Source: Streptomyces silvae
GTDB lineage: Bacteria; Actinomycetota; Actinomycetes; Streptomycetales; Streptomycetaceae
Reading direction: 5' to 3'
Length of the DNA: 36,624 nt
NCBI RefSeq assembly: GCF_016745505.1
Contig: NZ_JAERUC010000066.1
Coordinates: forward strand, 1 to 36,624
Each line of letters opens with the position of its first letter. Position 1 is the first letter of the stretch. The position numbers and the translations under genes were made by a program. This document shows, in pieces, positions 15,094 to 25,800 of this stretch. The notes under the pieces were generated by a model. It did not search any database, was not told where the DNA came from, and saw only the letters and a program-made list of their open reading frames with translations.

Positions 15094-15941
15094 GCCGGGT
15101 CGATCACCGGAGCCGGCACCTGGAGCGGATCGCGGAGGTCCGGGCGGGCCGCCATGCCGAGAAGGTGGGCTATCCGATCGGGATCCGCGAGACCGAGGTC
15201 GTACGCACCGCCATGGTCGGCGCCGGACTGCTGCGGGTCACACTCGGCGGGCCGGGTACCGAGGGATTCGAGGCGCACTCGCCGGACGAACACGTGAAGC
15301 TGCTCTTCCCGGACCCGGACGGTTCGCTGCGACTGCCCGAGCCCGACGGGGCGATGCTGCGCTGGCCGCGACCGGCGCCCGTCTCGCGGCAGTACACGGT
15401 GCGCCGTTACGACCCGGTCTCCGGCGAGATCGACATCGACGTGGCCCTGCACGAGGGCGGCCTCGCGTCGGAATGGGCGTCCGCGGCCCGGCCGGGCGCC
15501 GTCATGCATCTCGCGGGACCGCCCGGCGGGCTGATCGTCCCGCACTCCTACGACCGCTATCTGCTCGCCGGTGACATCACCGCCCTGCCGGCGATCGCGC
15601 GCTGGCTGGAGGAGCTGCCCAGGACCGCCAAGGGCTGGGCGTTCATCGAAGTCCCCGATCCCGCGCAGGAGATCGAGCTGTCCGCGCCCGAAGGTGTCGA
15701 GGTGCGCTGGCTGCACCGCGACAGCCGTGCGGCGGACGCCGACGAGGCGCTGGTGCGTGCCGTGACCGCGGTGGCCGTGCCCGAGGGTGAACGGCTCTAC
15801 GTCTGGGTCGCGGGCGAGGCGGGGCAGATCAAACCGCTGCGCCGCTGGGTCCGCGACGAGCTGGGCCTGGGCAAGGCCGACCACGACATCACCGGGTACT
15901 GGAAGCGCGGCGTCGCCGACTTCGACGAGGACGACCACTGA
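15090..15941 (+). CDS. Siderophore-interacting protein (ViuB/YqjH-type ferric reductase)
   Basis: The 283-residue flavoprotein should release iron in the cytoplasm by reducing imported ferric siderophore with NAD(P)H or ferredoxin. The FAD-binding motif is SRQYTVRRYD (RxYTxR). The pyridine-nucleotide domain shows GDITALPAIARWLEELP, VWVAGEAGQIKPLRRWVRDELGL and the typical ending HDITGYWKRG. The ATG at 15090 overlaps the carrier protein stop (ATGA), implying translational coupling. It is the last gene before a new iron box, so carrier protein and reductase probably form the first of two iron-regulated units. Confidence 0.93.
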   Translation: MSRVDHRSRHLERIAEVRAGRHAEKVGYPIGIRETEVVRTAMVGAGLLRVTLGGPGTEGFEAHSPDEHVKLLFPDPDGSLRLPEPDGAMLRWPRPAPVSRQYTVRRYDPVSGEIDIDVALHEGGLASEWASAARPGAVMHLAGPPGGLIVPHSYDRYLLAGDITALPAIARWLEELPRTAKGWAFIEVPDPAQEIELSAPEGVEVRWLHRDSRAADADEALVRAVTAVAVPEGERLYVWVAGEAGQIKPLRRWVRDELGLGKADHDITGYWKRGVADFDEDDH

Positions 15942-15950
15942 CCGACGGGC

Positions 15951-15986
15951 GGGCCCTTCGGCGGACTTGAGCCGCCTTGAAGCCCC
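15951..15986 (+). terminator. Weak imperfect hairpin after the reductase gene
   Basis: GGCGG (15960-15964) pairs with CCGCC (15972-15976), extended imperfectly by the flanking GGGCCCTTC and TTGAAGCCCC. It is followed further on by a TTTTTT run at 16007-16012. It may separate the two iron-regulated units. Confidence 0.35.
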
Positions 15987-16016
15987 TCCCGGGTGTCTTG
16001 ATCAGATTTTTTCAAC

Positions 16017-16035
16017 TAAGGTAAGCCTTACCTAA
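16017..16035 (+). promoter_or_regulatory. Iron box 2 (DmdR/DtxR-type operator)
   Basis: TAAGGTAAGCCTTACCTAA is a near-palindrome matching the iron-box consensus TTAGGTTAGGCTAACCTAA at 15 of 19 positions. It ends 17 bases before the start of the siderophore-binding lipoprotein gene. It should repress the transport/NRPS/export operon when iron is plentiful. Confidence 0.88.
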
Positions 16036-16052
16036 ATTTCGAGGAGCAATCG

Positions 16053-17054
16053 ATGTCCATACGCAGAACCTCCGGCCTCGTCGGCGCCGTGTCGCTGGCT
16101 TTGATCCTGGCCGGATGCGGGTCCTCGTCGGACGGCGGGTCCGACGCCGCTTCGGAGAAGGACAAGACCCGGGTGTTCGCCGCGGACAACGGCAAGATCA
16201 CCATCCCGGCCGACCCGAAGCGTGTGGTCGCCACCGGCTACGCCGTGCCCGCGCTGATCGAGGCCGACGCGCCGCTGGTCGGGATCTCGTCGTGGAAGCG
16301 CGGCGAGCCGATGATGAGCAAGGAGGACCTCGCCGAGTACAAGAAGCTCACCAAGGTGGCCGGTGAGCAGGCGGCCGAGACCAACTACGAGGCCATCGCC
16401 GAGGCCGAGCCCGACCTGATCGTCATCGGTGTGCCCGCCCCCGTGCTCGGCGACATCGACGTCAAGCGGCTGGAGTCCATCGCCCCCGTCGTGGCGATCG
16501 GCCCGAGCCTGCCGTCCGCCTGGCGCGACCTCTCCCGCAAGCAGGCCGACGCCGCCGGCGCCCTCGACAAGTTCGACGAGGGGCAGAAGGCGTACGAGGC
16601 CAAGGCCGCCGAGCTGGCGACGAAGTACAAGGACGTCCTGCCCCAGCTCAAGCTCGGGCACGTCGGCGCGTACGGCGAGGTCGCCAAGGGCACCTTCCAG
16701 CGCGAGTTCGGCGGTTCGTGGGGCACCAACATCGCCGAGGACCTGGGCGCGAAGTACTACGGCAAGGTCAAGAAGGCCGGCACCGGTTCGAGCGCGGTCA
16801 GCGAGTACCCGTCGATCGAGGAGCTCCCGGACGCCTTCGGTGAGGCCGACGTCCTGACGTACTCGGTCAACGCCGACGGCAGCGTCTCCGAGGCGGTCCA
16901 GTACGTCCTCGACTCCAAGCTGTGGAAGAACCTGCCCGCCGTCAAGGCCGGCAAGACCTTCCCGCTCCGCTACACCGAGGCCGCCACCTACGGGCAGGCC
17001 ATGAACACCCTGGACGCGATCGACATGTCGCTCGCTCCGCTGCTGAAGTCGTGA
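16053..17054 (+). CDS. Ferric-siderophore ABC transporter substrate-binding lipoprotein
   Basis: The 333-residue precursor has a lipoprotein signal with lipobox LAGC (C22). It has the helix-linked two-lobed FecB/BtuF fold: RVVATGYAVPALIEADAPLVGIS, then YEAIAEAEPDLIVIGV. It captures the iron-loaded siderophore outside the cell and delivers it to the permease pair encoded next. GAGGAG at 16041-16046 is an excellent Shine-Dalgarno six bases before the ATG. Its stop overlaps the next start (GTGA at 17051). Ligand type (catecholate or mixed) is inferred from the NRPS context, not from the protein itself. Confidence 0.93.
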   Translation: MSIRRTSGLVGAVSLALILAGCGSSSDGGSDAASEKDKTRVFAADNGKITIPADPKRVVATGYAVPALIEADAPLVGISSWKRGEPMMSKEDLAEYKKLTKVAGEQAAETNYEAIAEAEPDLIVIGVPAPVLGDIDVKRLESIAPVVAIGPSLPSAWRDLSRKQADAAGALDKFDEGQKAYEAKAAELATKYKDVLPQLKLGHVGAYGEVAKGTFQREFGGSWGTNIAEDLGAKYYGKVKKAGTGSSAVSEYPSIEELPDAFGEADVLTYSVNADGSVSEAVQYVLDSKLWKNLPAVKAGKTFPLRYTEAATYGQAMNTLDAIDMSLAPLLKS

Positions 17055-18076
17055 CCGTCGCGGGTCGCGCGTCGGGACGGGCGGGGAGCAGGCGGGCCGC
17101 CGTACCGCAGACCGGCCTGCTCGTCGGGGGACTGGTGCTGCTGGCGGTGGTGGCCGTGCTCAGCATGGGCATCGGCGCCCACCCGGTCCCCCCGGGAGAG
17201 GTCGTACGCGCACTGCTGGACTACCAGGGCACCGACGACCACGTGATCGTGCGTGACGTCCGGGGGCCCCGCTCGCTGCTCGCCGTCGCGGTGGGCGCCG
17301 CCCTCGCGGTGTCGGGCGCGCTGATCCAGACGCTGGCCCGCAATCCGCTGGCCGAGCCCGGCATCCTCGGGGTCACCGCGGGTGCCGGGTTCACCATCAC
17401 CGTCGGCTCGGCGCTCGGCTGGGCCGCCGGGCAGGCGGGCCAACTCGGCTTCGCCGTACTCGGATCGGTCCTCGCGGCGCTGCTGGTGGCCGCGGTCGGG
17501 CGGCGCTCGCCGCTGCGCCTCGTCCTCACCGGCGTGGCCCTGACCGCGGTGCTCAGCGGTGTCGCCCTGGGGCTGCGGCTGATGCTCCCGGACGTCTTCG
17601 ACACCTACCGCTTCTGGTCGGTCGGTTCGCTGGCCGCCCGCGAACAGGCGCCGCTGGCCCTGCCGTTGGCCGCGATCGTGGTCTGCCTGATCGGCGCGCT
17701 GCTGCTGAGCAAGGCGCTCAACGCGCTGGCGCTGGGCGAGACCGTGGCGCACACCCTCGGTGCGGGGGTGGGCCGGGTGCGGGCCGCCGCGCTGGTGCTG
17801 ATCACCGTGCTCTGCGCCGCGGCCACGGCGGTGGCCGGACCGATCCTGTTCGTCGGCCTGATCGTGCCCCACCTGGTGCGCAAGCCGGCGGCGGGCTCGG
17901 TGCCCTGGCTCATCGTCTACACGATGGTGCTCGGACCGGTCCTGCTGCTGATCGCCGACATCGGGTCCCGGGTGCTGCTGCCGACCGGCGAGGTGCCGGT
18001 GGGCATCGTCACCGCGTTCCTCGGAGGACCCATGCTGATCTGGGCCGTCCGCCGCTACGGGGCGGGGTCACTGTGA
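17051..18076 (+). CDS. Iron-siderophore ABC permease (FecCD family), subunit 1
   Basis: The 341-residue integral membrane protein has about ten helices and FecCD signatures: VRGPRSLLAVAVGAALAVSG, IQTLARNPLAEPGILGVTAGAGF, the ATPase-coupling region LGAGVGRVRAAAL and GPILFVGLIVPHLVR. It forms the translocation pore with the product of the next gene. The GTG at 17051 overlaps the upstream stop (GTGA), and the same 4-base overlap recurs at its end. Confidence 0.93.
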   Translation: MTVAGRASGRAGSRRAAVPQTGLLVGGLVLLAVVAVLSMGIGAHPVPPGEVVRALLDYQGTDDHVIVRDVRGPRSLLAVAVGAALAVSGALIQTLARNPLAEPGILGVTAGAGFTITVGSALGWAAGQAGQLGFAVLGSVLAALLVAAVGRRSPLRLVLTGVALTAVLSGVALGLRLMLPDVFDTYRFWSVGSLAAREQAPLALPLAAIVVCLIGALLLSKALNALALGETVAHTLGAGVGRVRAAALVLITVLCAAATAVAGPILFVGLIVPHLVRKPAAGSVPWLIVYTMVLGPVLLLIADIGSRVLLPTGEVPVGIVTAFLGGPMLIWAVRRYGAGSL

Positions 18077-19068
18077 AGACACTCCGACCGAGGATCGAAC
18101 GCCGTACGGCCCTCCTGGTCGCGGTCATGACCGCCCTGATGCTGGGCCTCGGGCTCCTCGGGCTCTGTTACGGGGCCTCCTGGGCCTCCCCGGGCAAGGT
18201 GTTCGCCGTGCTGACCGGCACGGAACGCTCCGTGGTGATCTCCGACTGGCGGCTGCCGCGCGTGCTGGCCGGGCTCGTCTTCGGCGCCGCACTCGGCGTG
18301 GCGGGGGCGCTCTTCCAGAACCTCACCCGCAACCCCATGGGCAGCCCGGACGTGATCGGCCTCGACGCGGGCGCCTACACCGGGGCGCTGGTCGCCATCA
18401 CCGTGCTCTCGGGCACATCCGCGCAGCTGGCCGCCGGTTCCGTGCTCGGCGGACTGCTCGTCGCCGCCGCCATCTACCTGCTGGCCTACGAACGGGGCTT
18501 CTCCGGACTGCGGTTGGTGGTCATCGGCATCGCGGTCAACGCGATGGTGACCGCGATCAACTCGTGGATCGTGCTCCGCGCCGAGCTGGAGGTGGCCATC
18601 GCCGCCGTCGGCTGGAGCGCCGGATCGCTCAACGGTGTGGGCTGGGACGACGTCGGGATCCCGTTCACGGTGATCGCCGTACTGCTGGTCCTCATGACCA
18701 CGCGGGCGCACGCCATGCACCAAGCATCCCTCGGCGACGCCGTCGCGGCCACCACCGGGGTCGGACTCAACCGGCTGCGCCTGCTGATGGTGCTGGTCGG
18801 CGTCGGCTGCACGGCCACCGTGACCGCGGTCGCCGGACCGATCGCCTTCATCGCCCTGGCGGCCCCGCAGATCGGCCGCCGGCTCGCCGGTGCGGCCGGT
18901 GTCCCCCTGCTCCCGGCCGCGCTGACCGGGGCGGTTCTGCTCCAAGGCGCCGATCTGCTCGCCCAGATGCTGCTGGCGCCCGTCGCGCTGCCCGTGGGAG
19001 TGGTGAGCACCGCGATCGGCGGCTGCTATCTGATCTGGCTGCTGACCAAGGAGGTGAGGCGCGCGTGA
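18073..19068 (+). CDS. Iron-siderophore ABC permease (FecCD family), subunit 2
   Basis: The 331-residue FecCD permease has RLPRVLAGLVFGAALGVAGALFQNLTRNPMGSPDVIG and the late motif AGPIAFIALAAPQIGRRL. It partners subunit 1 as a heterodimeric pore. The GTG at 18073 overlaps the previous stop by GTGA, and its own TGA overlaps the ATPase GTG at 19065. Confidence 0.93.
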   Translation: MKTLRPRIERRTALLVAVMTALMLGLGLLGLCYGASWASPGKVFAVLTGTERSVVISDWRLPRVLAGLVFGAALGVAGALFQNLTRNPMGSPDVIGLDAGAYTGALVAITVLSGTSAQLAAGSVLGGLLVAAAIYLLAYERGFSGLRLVVIGIAVNAMVTAINSWIVLRAELEVAIAAVGWSAGSLNGVGWDDVGIPFTVIAVLLVLMTTRAHAMHQASLGDAVAATTGVGLNRLRLLMVLVGVGCTATVTAVAGPIAFIALAAPQIGRRLAGAAGVPLLPAALTGAVLLQGADLLAQMLLAPVALPVGVVSTAIGGCYLIWLLTKEVRRA

Positions 19069-19850
19069 CCGCACGCCTGACCGCGCGGGACATCACCCTG
19101 CGCTACGGAGACCGGGTCGTGTCCACACGGCTGAACCTCGACGTCCCCGACGGCGCGTTCACCGCCGTCGTGGGCCCCAACGCCTGTGGCAAATCGACCC
19201 TGCTGCGCGCGCTGGTGCGGCTGCTGCGCCCGGAGGCCGGTCATGTGGAACTCGACGGCCGCGAGGTCGGCGCGTACGCCCCCAAGACGCTCGCCAGACA
19301 ACTCGGCTTCCTGCCGCAGGATCCGCTCGCCCCCGACGACATCAAGGTCTGGCAGCTCGTGAGCCGGGGGCGGTTCCCCCACCAGTCGCTGCTGGCCCTG
19401 TGGTCGCCGGACGACGAGGAGGCCGTCACCGAGGCGATGGCCGCCGCCGGCGTCGAGGACCTGGCGGACCGGCCGGTGCAGGAGCTGTCCGGCGGGCAGC
19501 GGCAGCGGGTGTGGATCGCGATGGTGCTGGCCCAGCGCACGTCCTACCTGCTGCTCGACGAGCCGACGTCGTTCCTGGACATCACCCACCAGTACCAGCT
19601 GCTCGGTCTGCTGGCCCGGCTGCGCGACGAGGGCCGCACGGTGATCGCCGTCCTGCACGACATCAACCAGGCGTGCCGGTTCGCCGACCACCTGGTCGCC
19701 ATGCGGGACGGCAGCGTGATCGCCGAGGGCGTCCCCGGGGACATCGTGGACGCCGCCCTCATGAAGGACGTCTTCGACCTGCCGAGTGTCATCGTCCCCG
19801 ACCCCGTCACCGGCACACCGATGGTCGTACCCACACTCCAAGGAGAGTAA
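19065..19850 (+). CDS. Iron-siderophore ABC transporter ATPase (FecE/FepC-like)
   Basis: The 261-residue nucleotide-binding subunit has Walker A GPNACGKST (37-45), Q-loop LPQDP, signature LSGGQ (141-145), Walker B LLLDEPTSFLD (about 161-171) and the switch histidine in VLHDINQA. It powers siderophore import with the two permeases. GTG 19065 overlaps the preceding stop. Its TAA at 19848-19850 is one base from the NRPS start, so import and assembly are translationally linked. Confidence 0.95.
   Translation: MTARLTARDITLRYGDRVVSTRLNLDVPDGAFTAVVGPNACGKSTLLRALVRLLRPEAGHVELDGREVGAYAPKTLARQLGFLPQDPLAPDDIKVWQLVSRGRFPHQSLLALWSPDDEEAVTEAMAAAGVEDLADRPVQELSGGQRQRVWIAMVLAQRTSYLLLDEPTSFLDITHQYQLLGLLARLRDEGRTVIAVLHDINQACRFADHLVAMRDGSVIAEGVPGDIVDAALMKDVFDLPSVIVPDPVTGTPMVVPTLQGE
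19841..19845 (+). promoter_or_regulatory. Ribosome-binding site deciding the NRPS TTG start
   Basis: AGGAG sits inside the last ATPase codons, six bases before the TTG at 19852. The condensation-domain N-terminus ([15 protein letters not shown]) begins twelve residues into the frame, so this TTG is preferred over any upstream start inside the ATPase gene. Confidence 0.75.
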
Positions 19851-19851
19851 G

Positions 19852-22800
19852 TTGAGCACCGCAAGCGTCTCCTCCGGCGGCCTCCTCCCCCTCACCCGGG
19901 CCCAGTTGGGCATCTGGAACGCGCAGAGCCTGGAGCCGGACTCGCCGTACTACGTCGTCGGCGACGTCGTGGAGATATCCGGCGGGGAACCGGTCGACGT
20001 CCCCGCGCTGGTCGAGGCGGTCCGGGCGACCACCCAGGAGGCCGAGACGCTGCGGCTGCGGGTGTACGACACACCGGAAGGGCCGCGCCAGAGGGTCGCC
20101 GAGGAGCCGGTCGCGCCACCTCAGGTGCTCGACGTCCGAGGAGCGGCCGACCCCGTGGCCGCCGCCCAGGCGCTGGTCGACGCGGAGCGGGCGCGGACGG
20201 CCGAGGCGTGCCGGGGGATGGTGGACCGGCCGCTCTTCTCACGTACCGTCATCCGGCTCTCCGACCGGGAGGTCTGGTACACCCAGCTCGGCCACCACCT
20301 GGTGTTCGACGGCTACACCGCGGCGATGCTCGCCCGCCGCACCGGGGCCCGTTACACCGCCCTGGTGCAGGGCGAGGAGCCGGCGAAGTGCACCTTCGGC
20401 AGCTTCGCCGCCCTCGTCGCGGCCGACCAGGCCTACCGGGACAGCGACCGGTCGGCCGAGGACCGCGCGTACTGGGTCGAGCGGTTCACCCCGCTGCCCG
20501 AGCTCGGGTCCTTCGACGACGCGGGCACCGCCGTCGGCGCGCCCGACCGCACCCTCACCGCGCGTACCGCCCTCACCGCCGAGGAGACGGCCCGGCTGCG
20601 CGCGTTCGCCGATGCGGAGGGCGTCACCTGGGGCGAGGCGCTGATCGCCGGGTACGCCGCCTTCCTGCACCGCAGGCTGGCCCGCACCGGCGTCGTCTTC
20701 GCACTGCCGCTGATGTGCCGCACGGGCTCCGTCGAACTGCGTACGCCCGCCATGGCCGTCAACGTGCTGCCGCTGCGGGTGACCGTGCGCGGTGGCGACC
20801 GGCTCGGCGACCTGACCCGGCGGGTGGCGTCCGCGATGCGCGAGATGCGCGACCACCAGCGGTACCGGGGCGAGGACCTGCCGCAGGACCTCGGCGTCCC
20901 CGGTGCGGGGGCGCTGCTGCACGGACGCGGGATCAACCTCAAGGCGTTCGACCTGGCGATCGACTTCGCCGGGTCCGGCGGTGTGATGCGCAACGTCGCG
21001 GGCGGCCCCCCGGAGGACATGGGCCTGAGCGTCCTGCCGGCCGGTGACGGCGGGCTGCTGCTCGGCTTCGAGGTCGACGCGCGGACCAACGACCAGGCCT
21101 CGGTGGACGGTCTGCTGGCCGGGCTGCGGGCCCTGCTGGCCGGGCTCGTCGACGGTGTGCCCGTCGGACGGATCCCCATGGCCGGCGAGGCCGGCGCGCT
21201 GATGGCGGCCTGGTGTCCGCCCGCGCTGCCCGGCACCCCGGTGGACGTGCCCACCGCATTCGACGCGATGGCCGCCGCCGGCCCCGGGCGTACGGCCCTG
21301 GTGTGCGGCGAGGACCGGCTGTCCGCCGCGGACCTCGCGGACCGGGTGCACCGGCTCGCGCGGGCGCTGCGGGCCCGCGGGATCGGTGCCGACGACGTCG
21401 TGGCGCTCGCGCTGCCGCGCTCCGCCGACTCGGTCGTCGCCCTGCTGGCGGTGATGGACGCGGGCGCCGCGTTCCTGCCGCTGGACGCCGCGTACCCGCC
21501 CGAGCGGCTGCACGAGCTGATCGAGGACACCCGCCCGGCGCTGGTGGTGACCTCGGGCGCGGTGGACGGACTGCTGTGGGGCACCCTGCTCGACGAGGCC
21601 GCGGGCCTGTCCGGCGAACCCCTGACGGCCGGTGAACTGGCCGCGCCCAGGCACCCCGAACACCTCGCCTACGTCATCCACACCTCCGGCTCGACGGGAC
21701 GCCCCAAGGGTGTGCTCGGCAGGGTCGGCGGTCTCGCCGCGCTCCTGCACCACCAGCGCTCCACGGTCGTCGCGGAGGCCGAACAGGCCGCGGGCAGGCG
21801 CCTGCGCGCCGCGCACACCTACTCCTTCGCCTTCGACTCCGCCTTCGACCACCTGGTGTGGCTGCTGTGCGGCCACGAACTGCACGTCTACGACGCCGAG
21901 ACCATCCGCGACGCCGACGCCCTGCTCGCCGCGTACACCCGCGACGGCATCGACGTCGTCGACACCACGCCGTCGATGGCCGCACCGCTGATCGAGGGCG
22001 GCCTGCTGGACCTGCGGCCCACCCTGCTGGTCCTCGGCGGAGAGGCCACCCCGCCCGCGTTGTGGCAGCGCGTCGCCGCGTCGGGGACGTCCGCACGCAA
22101 CATCTACGGGCCGACCGAGGCGACCGTCGACAGCACCACCGCCCGCATCGACGACGGCGAGCCGCACATCGGCCACCCGCTCGCCGGCACCCGGACCTAC
22201 GTGCTGGACAGCGCGCTCCAGCCCGTACCGCACGGCACGACGGGCGAGCTCTACCTCGCCGGACCGCACCTCGCGCGCGGCTACCTCGGCAGGCCCGGCG
22301 CCACCGCCGAACGCTTCGTCGCCGACCCCTTCGGCGCCCCCGGGGACCGGATGTACCGCACCGGCGACCTCGCCACATGGGTGCCCGGCCGGGGCATCGC
22401 GTACGGCGGCCGGGGTGACGGCCAGGTCAAGATCCGCGGCCACCGGGTGGAGGCCGGCGAGGTCGAGGCGGCCCTGGCGGCCGTGCCCGGCGTCACCGCG
22501 GCCGCCGCCAGGGTGCTGTCCTCCCGGCTGGTCGGTTACGTCGTCTCCGCCTCGGTCACCGGGGACGAGGCACGCGCCCACCTCGCCGAGCGGCTGCCCG
22601 ACCACATGGTGCCCGCCGCCGTGGTGGTGCTGGCCGAGCTGCCGGTCACCCCCAACGGCAAGCTCGACCGCGCCGCCCTGCCCGCACCCGTCTCCGCAGG
22701 CGGCGGCCGGGAGCCGGGCACCGAGCGGGAGCGCCTGCTCTGCGCCGTGCTCGCCGACGCCTTCGACGTCGAACGGGTCGGCGTGGACGACGACTTCTTC

Positions 22801-25800
22801 GCCCTCGGCGGGGACAGCATCACCGCGATCACCGTCAGCAGCAGGCTGCGGGCCGTGGGTCTCGGGCTGCGGCCGCGCGACCTGCTGGCGCGCCGCAGCT
22901 TCGCCGCGCTCGCCGCCTCCGCCGAACTGCTGGCGGACGTCCCCGAACCGGTGGACGAGCCGTCCGGGCCCGTGCCCGCGCCGCCGATCGTACGCGGCCT
23001 GCTCGACCCGCACCCCGACGTGGACACCATCGCCGGGTACGCCCAGTGGACCGCCCTGAGCGTCGGCGCGCTGGACCGCGAGGCGCTGGCCGCCGGCGTG
23101 CAGGCCGTGCTCGACCACCACGACGCGCTGCGGCTGCGGGCGGCCGACGGCCTGGAGGTGCTGCCCCGCGGCACCGTACGGGCCGCCGTCGACGACGTAC
23201 GCGGTGATGACGTGACCGCCCTGGCCGAGCGGCTGGCGGCGGAACTCGACCCCAGGACGGGCGACCTCGTACGGGCGGCCCTGCTCCGCACCGGCGAAGG
23301 AACGGCGGACCGGCTGGTCGTCGTCGTCCACCACCTCGCCATGGACGGCGTCTCCTGGCGCGTCCTGCTGCCCGACCTGCACACCGCCTGCACCGGCGGC
23401 ACCCTCGGCCCGGTCGGCGCCTCCTGGCGCCGGCACGCCCTGCTCCTCGCCGAACAGGGCACGTCCGGTGCGCGACGCGGCGAACTCGACCACTGGCGGG
23501 CCGCGCTCGCCGGGGCCTCCCGGCTGGGCGCCCGGCCGCTGGACCCGGCGCGGGACACGGTCTCTACCGCCCACCGCTCGGTCACCGTGGCCTCGCCCGA
23601 GGCGACCGAGGCGCTGCTGACCACCCTGCCCGCCGCGTACCGCGCCGGGGTCGACGAGGTGCTGCTGGCGGCGCTCGTGCTCACCCTGCGGAACTGGGGG
23701 CTGTCCGGCGACGACGTGACCGTCACGCTGGAGGGACACGGCCGCGAACACCTCGACCTGTCCCGTACGGTCGGCTGGTTCACCAGCGAGTACCCGGTCC
23801 GCGTCCCCGCTTCCGACGCCGTCGGGCGGGCGCTGCGCGCGGCCAAGGAGGCCAGGCGCCGGGTCCCCGACGCGGGCATCGGATACGGCGTCCTGCGCCA
23901 TCTCGACCCGGAGACCGCTCCCGAGCTCTCGGCGACCCCGCCCCCGGACGTCCTGCTCAACTACCTGGGCCGGTTCGCCCCGCTGTCCGCGACCGGGTGG
24001 AGCCTGCCCGAGCGGGACGCCTTCTCGGTGACCGAGCCCGGCGCCAAGGCCCTGGAACAGGTCCTGGCCCTCAACTGCTTCGTCCACGAGGGCGAAGCGC
24101 CCCGGCTCGCCGTCGAGTGGACCGCCGCGACCGGGGTGCTCGGCACCGACGTCGTCACCGCCCTGCAGGCGGCCTGGACCTCGGCCCTGGAGACGCTCAC
24201 CGAGCACGCCCGCCACACCCGGGGCGGACTCACCCCGTCCGACCTCCCGCTGGTCGACCTCGACCAGGCCGCCATCGACGCCCTCGAACGCACCGGACGC
24301 GTCGCCGACGTACTGCCCGCCACCCCGCTCCAGGTCGGCCTGTCCTTCCACACCCTGCTCCGCGACGACGACGAGACCGATGTCTACGTCGTCCAGGCCG
24401 TGACCACCCTGGTCGGCGAGCTGATCCCCGGCCGGATGGCCGAGGCCGCCCGCGAACTGCTGCGCCGCCACCCCGCCCTGCGCGTGTACCTGGGCACCGC
24501 AGGCAACGACGTGGTGCAGGTGATCCCCGCCGACATCACCCTGGACTGGCGGGAGGACGACCACTTCGCGGAGGCCGCGCGTGCCGATCTGGAGCGGCCC
24601 TTCGACCCCGGCCGGCCCCCGCTGATCCGCTTCCTGCTGTCCCGGGTCGGGCCCGCCGAGCACAAGCTGGTGATCACCAACCACCACTCCCTGCTCGACG
24701 GCTGGTCCATGCCGCTGGTGGGCCGCAGCCTCCTCGCCATCTACGCCGAGCTGGGCGGCGGACCCGCCGCCCCCGCAGGCCAGCCGCTGTCGGAGTACTT
24801 CCGGTGGCTGGCGGGCCGCGACCGGGAGGCGTCGCTCGCCGCCTGGCGGGACACCCTGGCCGGCGTCGACGACGCGACGCGGCTGGCACCCGCCCGCACC
24901 GGCACCGCCGTCGAGCGGCCCGGCCGCGAAACCGTCGGCCTCGGACGCGAGTTCAGCGACCGGCTGCGCGCGTTCGCACGCGAGGAGGGCGTCACCCTGA
25001 CGACCGTGCTCCAGACCGCGTGGGGACTGCTGCTGGGCAGGCTCACCGGCCGCCTCGACGTGGTGTTCGGCTGCCCGGTCTCCGGGCGGCCCGCCGAGGT
25101 CGACGGAGTCGAGTCGATGATCGGCCAGCTCGGCACCACGATCCCCGTACGCGTCAGGCACCACCGGGACACGACGGCGCGCGACCTCCTCGCACAGGTC
25201 CACGCCGAGAGCGTCGCCCTGGCCGAGCACCACCACGTCGGTCTCCCCGAGATCCAGCGGGCGGTGGGCATCGGCGAACTGTTCGACACGATGCTGGTGA
25301 TGGAGAACTTCCCGCTCTCCAGCCGGAAGCGCACCCCGCTGGCCCCCGGACTCGACCTCGCCGGGGTGGACATCACCGACGCCACGCACTACGCGCTGAC
25401 CGTCATCGTCATCCCCGACGACGAGATCACCATCGGCCTCGGCTACCAGCCGGGCGCCTTCGAGGAATCGGCCGTACGCGACTACGGCCGCTGGCTGCAC
25501 CACCTCCTGCGGGAGATTGTCGACGACCCGGCGCGCCCCGCGGTCCGGCTGCCCGCGCTCGACGCCGGCGAGCGGCAGCGGATGCTCCGCACCGGCACCG
25601 AGGTCGTCGCCGCCAGGGCCCGCGGCCACTGGCTCGAAGTGTTCGCCGGCTGGGTGGAGCGCAAGCCCGGCGCCGAGGCCCTGGTCTGCCGTGACCGCAG
25701 CCTCAGTTACGCCGAACTGGACGCCCGCGCCAACCAGTTGGCCCACGCGCTGATCGCACGCGGCGTGCGGCCGCAGGACCCGGTGGCGGTCCTGCTCGTA

